Part shown: piece after piece, positions 57,778 to 64,000 of the stretch
Layout: every line of letters begins with the position of its first letter
Numbering within the stretch: position 1 is the stretch's first letter
Source of the DNA: Rhodanobacter spathiphylli B39
GTDB taxonomy: Bacteria; Pseudomonadota; Gammaproteobacteria; Xanthomonadales; Rhodanobacteraceae
Assembly (NCBI RefSeq): GCF_000264295.1
Contig: NZ_AJXT01000037.1
Coordinates: 59,321-123,320 of the forward strand
Reading direction: 5' to 3'
DNA length: 64,000 nt
Program-made: the position numbers and the translations under genes
The notes under the pieces: generated by a model
Databases searched by the model: none
Told to the model about the DNA's origin: nothing
The model's input: only the letters and a program-made list of their open reading frames with translations

Positions 57778-57905
57778 AATCGCGTTCGGACGGCTATCCG
57801 TCCAAATGGATGCAGATGAAACCATCGGCGAAATCCGCATCCCGGTCGAACCCTGCCGAATCGGTGGCGTTCCGCGCGCCCTGCAAGACGCCCCGGGTCG
57901 GCACA

Positions 57906-59225
57906 TCAGGCTTCGAAGGCGGCCAACAATCGGGCGCGCAGCGCGGTATCGCTGGCGGCGACGGGTTCGGCATGGGACCGGCGCGCGAGCATGTTCGCCA
58001 GTGCCGCGGGCACCTCGACCGGATGCTCGATCAGCGGCTCCACGATGCTTTCGAACTTGGCCGGGTGGGCGGTGGCCACCACGGCCCAGGGCCGCTGGTC
58101 GCCGCTGCCGCGCAGCCGGTCGAGACGGTGCATGGCCGTCGCGGTGTGCGGGCAGATCACCTCGCCTTGCCCGCGCGCATGCTGACGGATGGTCTGCCGG
58201 ATCGTGTCGTCGTCCACGCTCTGCGCCAGCAGCAGCCGGCGCAACGCCGCTTCGTCGGGAAACGTCCAGCGCAACCGTTCGAAATTGCTGGGTGCGCCCA
58301 CGTCCATCGCGTTGGCGATGGTGGCCACCGCTTCGCGCGGCCGGTAGTCCTCGCCGGCGAAGAACTCCGGCAACGTCGCATTGGCGTTGCAGGCCAGTTG
58401 CACCTCGCCGATCGGCGAGCCGATCTCGCGCGCCCACAGGCAGGCCAGCGCATTGCCGAGGTTGCCGGTGGGCACGATGAAGTCAAGCGGCGTGCCGTGT
58501 TCGCGCCACCAGCCCAGGGCGGCATGGGCGTAGTAGCTCATCTGCGGCAGCAGGCGGCCGAGGCTGATGCTGTTGGCCGAGGACAGCGGCATCTGTGCCT
58601 GCAGTTCGGCGTCGTTGAGCGCGGCCTTGACCATGCGCTGGCAGTCGTCGAAGCGGCCGGCCACGCGCAACGCGGTCACGTTGTCGCCGAAGCAGCCGAG
58701 CTGGTGCGCCTGGCGCGGCGAGACCAGGCCATCGGGATACAGGATCACCACGCGCACGTTCGGCTGGCGATGGAACGCCGCGGCCACCGCGGCGCCGGTG
58801 TCGCCCGAGGTGGCGACCAGGATCGTCAGTGGTCGCGCATCGCTGCGTGGCAGACGACGCAGGCAGGCGGCGAGGAAGCGTGCGCCGAAATCCTTGAACG
58901 CCGAGGTGGGACCGTGGAACAGCTCCAGCAGAAAGGTGCCCGGATGCGCCGGCAGTGCGCGCAGCGGCGCGTCGAAGGTGAACGCCTCGGCGCAGATCGC
59001 GGGCAGGTCGTCGGCCAGGGCATCGCCGGCGAAGAACGGCGCCAGCAAGGTGGCGGCGGTGTCGGCCAGCGTGCCGTGCGGGTCGAACGTGGCCGGGTCG
59101 AGGCGCGGCAGCCGTTCGGGCACGTACAGTCCGCCATCCGGCGCCAGCCCGGCGGCGATCGCCTGGCTGATCGGCACGGTCGGCGCGGCGCTGCGGGTGC
59201 TGTGGTAGCGGATGGACGCGTTCAT
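57906..59225 (-). CDS. thrC: threonine synthase
   Basis: PLP enzyme turning O-phosphohomoserine into threonine. 439 residues, the size of the gammaproteobacterial form. PLP lysine Lys111 in [52 protein letters not shown]. Overlaps the thrB stop by ATGA. A 6-bp hairpin (57788-57803) lies after the stop but lacks a T run. Confidence 0.97.
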   Translation of the reverse strand: MNASIRYHSTRSAAPTVPISQAIAAGLAPDGGLYVPERLPRLDPATFDPHGTLADTAATLLAPFFAGDALADDLPAICAEAFTFDAPLRALPAHPGTFLLELFHGPTSAFKDFGARFLAACLRRLPRSDARPLTILVATSGDTGAAVAAAFHRQPNVRVVILYPDGLVSPRQAHQLGCFGDNVTALRVAGRFDDCQRMVKAALNDAELQAQMPLSSANSISLGRLLPQMSYYAHAALGWWREHGTPLDFIVPTGNLGNALACLWAREIGSPIGEVQLACNANATLPEFFAGEDYRPREAVATIANAMDVGAPSNFERLRWTFPDEAALRRLLLAQSVDDDTIRQTIRQHARGQGEVICPHTATAMHRLDRLRGSGDQRPWAVVATAHPAKFESIVEPLIEHPVEVPAALANMLARRSHAEPVAASDTALRARLLAAFEA

Positions 59226-60214
59226 GCGTCGTCCCCGAGCGAATCGATCAGCGTGGCCGCCGGCCCGTTGACCGGCGACACCCACGCATCGCTGTCCAGC
59301 CCGGCGTCGGCGAACGCGGCCTGCATCGCCACGCTGGCCGCCTCGGCGTCGCGGCGGTTGTCGTACCAGCCGAACACGCTGGGGCCGGCGCCGGAGATGC
59401 TGGCGCCCAGGGCGTGGTGATCGAGCGCGGCCTGTTTCACCTGCGCGAAATGGGGGATCAGCGGCGCGCGGCGCGGCTCCACCAGTACGTCCTTCAAGCC
59501 CTCGCGCACCAGTGCAGCATCGCCGCGATAGCAGCCGGCCAGTACCAGGGCGAGATGGGTGCTTTGCGCCACGAACTCGCCCAGCGCGTAGTTGCCGGCC
59601 AGTGCCGCGCGGGCCCTGCGCGTTTCCAGCACCACGTGCGGATGCACCAGCGCGCAGTGCCAGGCGTCGGGCACGTCGATGCGCAGCAGGCGCTCGTGGG
59701 TGGCCAGCACCAGCCCGCCGAGCAGCATCGAGCCCAGGTTGTCGCCGTGCCGGCTGCCGCTGGCCACCGCCTCGCCGTCCAGCGCGAACGCATACAGCGC
59801 CTCGCGCGAAAGCGGCTGGTCGAGCAGGGCGTTGGCCGCCACCAGCGCCGCCACGCACGAGGCGGCCGAGCCGCCCATGCCCGAGCCCAGCGCGATGCCC
59901 TTGTGCAGCACCAGTTCGAAACCGCAGGGCAGGTCGAGCGCGGCGCGCAGCGAGAGCAGGGCGGTGCCGGCGGTGTTTGCGCGCGGGTCGGTGGGCAGCT
60001 CCGTGACGCAGCCGCGGATCGCCGCGATGCGCACCACCGGCTCGTCGATGCGGCGCACTTGGGCGCGATCGCCGGCGCCGGCCACGCTGTGGCCGAGCAG
60101 GTCGAAGCCGACGCCGACGTTGCCGACGCTGGCGGGGGCGAAGGCGCAGGCGACGGGCGGGCGGGCGGCGGGGTGCGATGGAGCCATGACGGGTTCCGAC
60201 AATGAGGAAGTCAT
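59222..60214 (-). CDS. thrB: homoserine kinase
   Basis: GHMP-family kinase phosphorylating homoserine. 330 residues. ATP loop [20 protein letters not shown]-terminal [15 protein letters not shown]-terminal [13 protein letters not shown]. Overlaps thrC and hom by four bases at each end, so the three genes are coupled. Confidence 0.96.
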   Translation of the reverse strand: MTSSLSEPVMAPSHPAARPPVACAFAPASVGNVGVGFDLLGHSVAGAGDRAQVRRIDEPVVRIAAIRGCVTELPTDPRANTAGTALLSLRAALDLPCGFELVLHKGIALGSGMGGSAASCVAALVAANALLDQPLSREALYAFALDGEAVASGSRHGDNLGSMLLGGLVLATHERLLRIDVPDAWHCALVHPHVVLETRRARAALAGNYALGEFVAQSTHLALVLAGCYRGDAALVREGLKDVLVEPRRAPLIPHFAQVKQAALDHHALGASISGAGPSVFGWYDNRRDAEAASVAMQAAFADAGLDSDAWVSPVNGPAATLIDSLGDDA

Positions 60215-61362
60215 GCGCGCGCCTCCAGCGACTCGGCGATGCGCAGCAGGTCGGTGAACACGCCGGCGGCGGTCACTTCCGGACCGGCGCCGGGGCCTTG
60301 TACCGACAGCGGATTATCGCAGTAGCGGCGGGTGGTGAACTGCACGATGTTGTCGGTCAGCCGGGTATGCGCGAAGGCGTGGCTGGCGGGCAGCACCTGC
60401 AGCCGCACGCTGGCGCGGCCGTGCCGGTCGAGCCGGGCCACGTGGCGCAGCACGCCACCTTCGGCATGCGCCTCGGCCAGCTTCGCGGCCATCGGCGCGT
60501 CCAGTTCGTCGAGCCGCTGCATGAAGTCGTCGCGTGGCAGCGCGGCCAGCGCCGGCGGCACCAGGCCCTGCAGGTCGACATCCTCCAGCGACAGCGGCCA
60601 GCCCGCCTCGCGCGCCAGGATCACCAGCTTGCGCGCCACGTCCAGGCCGGACAGGTCATCGCGCGGATCGGGCTCGGTATAGCCCAGCGCATGCGCCTCG
60701 CGCACCAGCGCGGAGAACGGCTGGCGGCCGTCGTGGCGGTTGCACAGCCAGGCCAGGGTGCCGGAGAACATGCCGTCCACCGCCAGCAGCTCGTCGCCGG
60801 TGTCGAGCAGGTCGCGCAGCGTCTGCACCACCGGCAGGCCGGCGCAGACGGTGGCCTCGTAGCGGAAGCGCGCGCCGCCGGCGCAGGCCGCGCGGATCGC
60901 CTGCCAGCGCGGCAGCGGCCCGCTGCCGGCCAGCTTGTTCGGTGTCACCACGTGCAGGCCGGCGGCCAGCCAGCGCGGATAGTGCGCCGCCACCTCGTCG
61001 TTCGCGCTGCAGTCGATCAGCAGGGCGTGGCGGCCGTCGTTGCCGCGGACGTGTTCGGCGAACGCGTCCAGGTCATTCGGCCGCCAGACCTGCGCGCCGT
61101 CGTGCCGGGCGTTGAGCTCGGCGTCGTCGCAGTCCAGCCACATGCGCTTGCTGGCCACCACGCCGCACAGCTTCAGTTCCAGTCCGCTGTCGCGGGCCAG
61201 TCGTGCCTGCGCCGTGCGCAACTGTTCCAGCAGCGCGCTGCCGACCCGGCCGGGACCGATCACGCCGATCGCCAGCACGCGGCGACGCGTGCTGGCGGTG
61301 TGTGGCGGCATCGGCGGCCGCAACGGAAAATGCTGGACTTGCTCGGGTGCACAGGTGATCAC
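60211..61362 (-). CDS. hom: homoserine dehydrogenase (no aspartokinase domain)
   Basis: NAD(P)-dependent reduction of aspartate semialdehyde to homoserine. 383 residues. Nucleotide loop [18 protein letters not shown] (about 32-49), [12 protein letters not shown], and the catalytic region [15 protein letters not shown]. It resembles the dehydrogenase half of the bifunctional ThrA found at this position in enterobacteria and Xanthomonas, but there is no kinase or ACT domain, so aspartokinase must be encoded elsewhere. The GTG at 61362 has AGGGAGAGG eight bases upstream. Confidence 0.93.
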   Translation of the reverse strand: MITCAPEQVQHFPLRPPMPPHTASTRRRVLAIGVIGPGRVGSALLEQLRTAQARLARDSGLELKLCGVVASKRMWLDCDDAELNARHDGAQVWRPNDLDAFAEHVRGNDGRHALLIDCSANDEVAAHYPRWLAAGLHVVTPNKLAGSGPLPRWQAIRAACAGGARFRYEATVCAGLPVVQTLRDLLDTGDELLAVDGMFSGTLAWLCNRHDGRQPFSALVREAHALGYTEPDPRDDLSGLDVARKLVILAREAGWPLSLEDVDLQGLVPPALAALPRDDFMQRLDELDAPMAAKLAEAHAEGGVLRHVARLDRHGRASVRLQVLPASHAFAHTRLTDNIVQFTTRRYCDNPLSVQGPGAGPEVTAAGVFTDLLRIAESLEARA

Positions 61363-61411
61363 GACGGCCTCTCCCTTGGAGGCCCGATCTCGCTGGCGTG
61401 TCGGTGTGAGC

Positions 61412-61437
61412 CGGCCCGCCTCGTCGAGGGCGGGCCG
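61412..61437 (-). promoter_or_regulatory. thr attenuator-like hairpin without U tract
   Basis: On the minus strand CGGCCCGCC (61429-61437) pairs with GGCGGGCCG (61412-61420). GGGCGGGG inside the leader peptide (61469-61476) can pair with the 5-prime arm instead. No U run follows, so the mechanism (Rho, pausing, or translation of hom) is open. Confidence 0.45.
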
Positions 61438-61452
61438 TTGCGTGTAGAAAAC

Positions 61453-61608
61453 TTACCTACGCACGACACCCCGCCCGGAACCCGTGGTACCGGTACCGGT
61501 GGTAATCGTGGTGGTGGTCATCGCGGCGGCAACGCCGGCGCACGACGCCATGCGACCGGTGTGGACCGGTGCGCGGTGCATGCGTGCGGGCGTGGAAAGC
61601 GGCGACAT
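61453..61608 (-). CDS. thrL: thr leader peptide
   Basis: Up to 51 residues (start at 61608), ending MTTTTITTGTGTTGSGRGVVRR: ten Thr and one Ile, comparable to the E. coli thr leader. In-frame ATGs at 61581, 61551 and 61521 are alternatives; none has a Shine-Dalgarno. The first ATG is seven bases after a -10-like TAAGGT and starts ATGTCG, exactly as for the leu leader, which is why 61608 is chosen. Confidence 0.85.
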   Translation of the reverse strand: MSPLSTPARMHRAPVHTGRMASCAGVAAAMTTTTITTGTGTTGSGRGVVRR

Positions 61609-61615
61609 GTGCTCG

Positions 61616-61645
61616 ACCTTACGGGGATTGCTGCGCTGCGGTCAA
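61616..61645 (-). promoter_or_regulatory. thr operon promoter (leaderless)
   Basis: On the minus strand TTGACC (61640-61645), 18 bases, TAAGGT (61616-61621), then CGAGCAC and the leader ATG. Confidence 0.6.
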
Positions 61646-61748
61646 CAGATTCATCTGCAACCTTTTCGTGGCGGGAACCGGGCGGAATGGCGACGCCGCC
61701 GGCCTGCGGCAGGTTGTCGCGAGTCCGAAGCGGCCGCTTGCGCAGGCC

Positions 61749-61760
61749 TACAATTGGCGG
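61749..61760 (+). promoter_or_regulatory. -10 box close to the cytochrome start codon
   Basis: TACAAT (61749-61754), six bases, ATG at 61761. No Shine-Dalgarno and no clear -35. Confidence 0.4.
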
Positions 61761-62516
61761 ATGAACCTGTCCCTTTCCCTGCGCACGAAGCTCCGCGCGG
61801 GCGTCGTGCTGCTCGCCTTCGGCGCCAGCGCCGCGGCGTCCGCCGCCACCCCGCAGAGCGCCGCGGCGCCGGTGCCCGACACCACCGAGCAACGCGTCGC
61901 CGCGTGCACCAGCTGCCATGGCGCGCACGGTGCGGGCACGCCGGACAACGTGCTGATCCCGCGCCTGGCCGGCAAGCCGGCGGGTTATCTGTTGCAGCAG
62001 CTGGAATACTTCCAGACCGGCCAGCGCCAGCACGCGCCGATGGAATACGTGGTGCGCCAGCTCGGTCCGGCCTATCTGCGGCAGATCGCCGAATACTTCG
62101 CGCAGCAGGACGTGCCGTATCGCAAGCTGCCGGTGCCGCCGGTATCGAGCGAAACCCTGCGCCGCGGCGAACAGCTGGTGCTGCGCGGCGACTCCACCCG
62201 CGGCGTGCCGTCGTGCGTCAGCTGCCACGGCGCGAAACTGACCGGCGTGCAGCCGATGATGCCCGGGCTGATGGGCCTGTCCTACGACTACCTCAGCGCG
62301 CAGCTGGTGTCGTGGCGCACCCGCACCCGCGCGGCTGAAGGCCCGTATTGCATGGGCGTGGTGGCCAACCGCATGCGCGAATCCGACATCACCGCGGTAG
62401 CGGCATGGCTGGCCAGTCAGCAACCGCCGTCCGACCTGCACCCGGCACCGGCCAGTGCGCAGACCGAGCCGTTGCCCGGCTGGTGCGTGATGGGCCACAG
62501 CGGGGTGGCGCCATGA
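61761..62516 (+). CDS. diheme cytochrome c, c4-like
   Basis: Periplasmic electron carrier. 251 residues; signal peptide 1-29 (ending SAAASA). Two heme sites, CTSCH (49-53) and CVSCH (about 152), in two cytochrome domains, with Met-rich regions (QPMMPGLMGL) that could supply axial ligands. Coupled to the next gene by ATGA, so the two probably form one electron-transfer chain. The start may be leaderless. Confidence 0.9.
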   Translation: MNLSLSLRTKLRAGVVLLAFGASAAASAATPQSAAAPVPDTTEQRVAACTSCHGAHGAGTPDNVLIPRLAGKPAGYLLQQLEYFQTGQRQHAPMEYVVRQLGPAYLRQIAEYFAQQDVPYRKLPVPPVSSETLRRGEQLVLRGDSTRGVPSCVSCHGAKLTGVQPMMPGLMGLSYDYLSAQLVSWRTRTRAAEGPYCMGVVANRMRESDITAVAAWLASQQPPSDLHPAPASAQTEPLPGWCVMGHSGVAP

Positions 62517-63805
62517 GCCGGCTGCGACGTGGCTGGTGGTGGCTGGCCTTGCTGTTGCTGGTCGGCGTGCTGGCGTGGGTGTTCGCCGGTCGCAGCCAGC
62601 TGGCAACGTCGTCGCCGGCGCAGCGTGATGCCGATGCCGCCGCACTGCATGATCCGGCCATCATCGCGCGGGGCGAATACCTGGCCACCGCCGGCGATTG
62701 CGCGGCCTGCCACACCGCCCGCGACGGCCAGCGCTACGCCGGTGGTCGCGCGCTGGCCACGCCGTTCGGCGACGTGCCCGCGCCGAACATCACGCCCGAT
62801 CCGGAAACCGGCATCGGCCAGTGGAACTTCGACGACTTCTGGCGCGCGCTGCACGACGGCAGGGGTCGCCATGGCCAGCTGCTGTATCCGGTGTTCTCCT
62901 ATACCTCGTTCACCAAGGTCACCCGCGACGACGCGCTGGCGATCTTCGCCTACCTGAAATCGCTGCCGGCGGTGCAGCGCCCCAACAGCGAGCCTGGCCT
63001 CGACTTTCCGTACAACGTGCGCAAAAGCCTGCTGGCGTGGCGTGCGCTGTACTTCAAGCCGGGCGTGTTCCAGACCGAACCGGCGAAGTCACCCGAATGG
63101 AACCGCGGTGCCTACCTGGTGCAGGGCCTGGGCCATTGCAACGAATGCCACACCACGCGCGATTCGCTGGGCGGCATCGAGCAGGATCGCCACCTCACCG
63201 GCGGCCAGATCCCGGCGATGAACTGGTACGCGCCCGACCTCAGCACCCAGGCCGGCGGCGGCCTCGCGGGCTGGAGTGCGCCGGACATCGTCGACCTGCT
63301 GAAGACCGGCCAGTCGTCGAAAGGAGCCGCCTTCGGACCGATGGCCGACGTGGTGCGCCTGAGCACCCAGCACATGACCGACGCCGACCTGCAGTCGATA
63401 GCCGTCTATCTGCAATCGCTGCCGCCACGCGCACCGGCCGTGGCCGCCGCGCCGTTCAAGCGCGCGGCCAGCCACGAGCAGGGCGGCAAGCTGTACGCCC
63501 AGCGCTGCGCCGACTGCCACGGCGACAACGGCCAGGGCGTGGCCGGCATCTATCCGCCACTGGACGGCAACACTTCGGTCACCGAACCCACCGGCATCAA
63601 CGCCACCCGCAGCGTGCTGCTGGGCGGCTTCGCCCCGGTCACCGCGGGCAACCCCCAACCGTATTCGATGCCGCCGTTCGCGCAGCAACTGAGCGACGAG
63701 GACGTCGCGGCGGTGGTCAGCTACATCCGCCAGTCGTGGTCGAACCAGGCGGGGGCAGTGCAAGCCGCGGACGTGAGCACGTATCGGCATACGCCGATCG
63801 ATTGA
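62513..63805 (+). CDS. triheme cytochrome c, alcohol-dehydrogenase subunit type
   Basis: 430 residues; N-terminal membrane helix (about 7-26) that anchors or exports it. Three heme sites, CAACH, CNECH and CADCH, with the domain order of the cytochrome subunit of membrane dehydrogenases (alcohol, gluconate, sorbosone). No catalytic subunit lies within the window; one may lie just beyond the right edge or elsewhere. The ATG overlaps the previous stop. Confidence 0.9.
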   Translation: MSRLRRGWWWLALLLLVGVLAWVFAGRSQLATSSPAQRDADAAALHDPAIIARGEYLATAGDCAACHTARDGQRYAGGRALATPFGDVPAPNITPDPETGIGQWNFDDFWRALHDGRGRHGQLLYPVFSYTSFTKVTRDDALAIFAYLKSLPAVQRPNSEPGLDFPYNVRKSLLAWRALYFKPGVFQTEPAKSPEWNRGAYLVQGLGHCNECHTTRDSLGGIEQDRHLTGGQIPAMNWYAPDLSTQAGGGLAGWSAPDIVDLLKTGQSSKGAAFGPMADVVRLSTQHMTDADLQSIAVYLQSLPPRAPAVAAAPFKRAASHEQGGKLYAQRCADCHGDNGQGVAGIYPPLDGNTSVTEPTGINATRSVLLGGFAPVTAGNPQPYSMPPFAQQLSDEDVAAVVSYIRQSWSNQAGAVQAADVSTYRHTPID

Positions 63806-63816
63806 GGCGCGCCTTT

Positions 63817-63862
63817 CCCCCTCCCCTGCTTGCAGGGGAGGGCCGGGGTGGGGTCTGCTTTT
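63817..63862. repeat. dispersed GC-rich repeat
   Basis: CCCCTCCCCTGCTTGCAGGG, then GAGGGCCGGGGTGGGGTCTGC. Core matches the right core of 53370-53485. Confidence 0.75.
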
Positions 63863-63902
63863 GATCTGCTTCCTTGATTCTTCGTGCCTTGCCGTCATCA
63901 AG

Positions 63903-64000
63903 AGCAAAAGCTTTCGTCCTCCTTCGGAGGGCGAGTCACTTTCTCTTTGAGTGGCCAAAGAGAAAGTAACCCAAGAGAAAGGCCACCCCGCTTCCGCGCC
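63903..64000. repeat. second dispersed repeat type, cut by the window edge
   Basis: Contains GAGTCACTTTCTCTTTGAG and GGCCAAAGAGAAAGTAACCC, an imperfect inverted pair (TTTCTCTTTG with CAAAGAGAAA). I recall very similar sequences as common intergenic repeats in Xanthomonadales genomes. No gene visible. Confidence 0.5.

Noticed and set aside
57788..57803. Hairpin after thrC as a terminator
   Set aside because: Only 6 bp, and the T run is seven or more bases away.
57723..59420. 565-residue + strand frame opposite thrC
   Set aside because: Antisense shadow; its start overlaps the leu promoter region.

Overview
The window is GC-rich (high 60s percent by eye) chromosomal DNA from a gammaproteobacterium. 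The def / LysM-dprA-topA-tsaC neighbourhood, the bioBFHC set, the joined leu-ilv genes and the GC-rich dispersed palindromes point to Xanthomonadales, most likely Rhodanobacteraceae (Rhodanobacter or Dyella type). That placement is inference from gene content; there is no rRNA or other marker in the window. Most of it is core housekeeping and biosynthetic sequence. I saw no tRNA, rRNA, CRISPR array or intact insertion sequence.

Layout. 1-9 kb: peptide deformylase (cut by the window edge), divergent from a LysM protein, then dprA, topA, tsaC, an orphan adenylate-forming enzyme and purD. 9-18 kb: a lipoprotein, a GDSL autotransporter esterase, tex, an RDD membrane protein and mnmG, followed by a 600-base intergenic region with two + strand terminators and a sigma-54-like promoter next to a perfect CRP/Clp-type palindrome, in front of a 61-residue acidic protein. 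18-33 kb: aminopeptidase N, aldose epimerase, a PLP dehydratase, two EamA exporters, 3-methyladenine glycosylase, a LytS/LytTR two-component pair, an acyltransferase, a membrane-tethered LytTR regulator and a secreted alpha/beta hydrolase.

33-36 kb is the accessory spot. About 1.6 kb of foreign sequence (an exported protein, a decayed REP-associated transposase and IS-like repeats) lies between two copies of the bioC 3-prime end. 35-42 kb: bioC, bioH, trhO, bioF and bioB on the minus strand with a possible BirA operator upstream, then a small membrane protein, comF and ubiA. 42.4-44.5 kb: a two-gene operon of a hydrolase-like protein with an HSQGA motif and an unrecognised partner, the best candidate for something undescribed.

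44.6-57.7 kb: ten branched-chain amino acid genes in one direction (leuA, ilvE, leuC, leuD, leuB, ilvD, ilvC, ilvG, ilvM, ilvA), preceded by a leader peptide rich in Leu/Val/Ile codons and a textbook attenuator. 57.9-61.6 kb: hom-thrB-thrC behind a Thr-rich leader peptide. The leu and thr leaders have the same layout (TTGAC, 18 bases, TAnGGT, 7 bases, ATGTCG), so both should be translated from leaderless RNA. 61.7-63.8 kb: two coupled cytochrome c genes.

Two themes run through the window. First, several genes (dprA, ubiA, the diheme cytochrome, both leader peptides) have a -10-like hexamer only 6-7 bases before the start codon and no Shine-Dalgarno, suggesting frequent leaderless initiation. 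Second, a family of GC-rich palindromic repeats sits at the operon junctions that are not translationally coupled, and has also entered coding sequence, in frame inside leuB and as the whole C-terminal tail of trhO.
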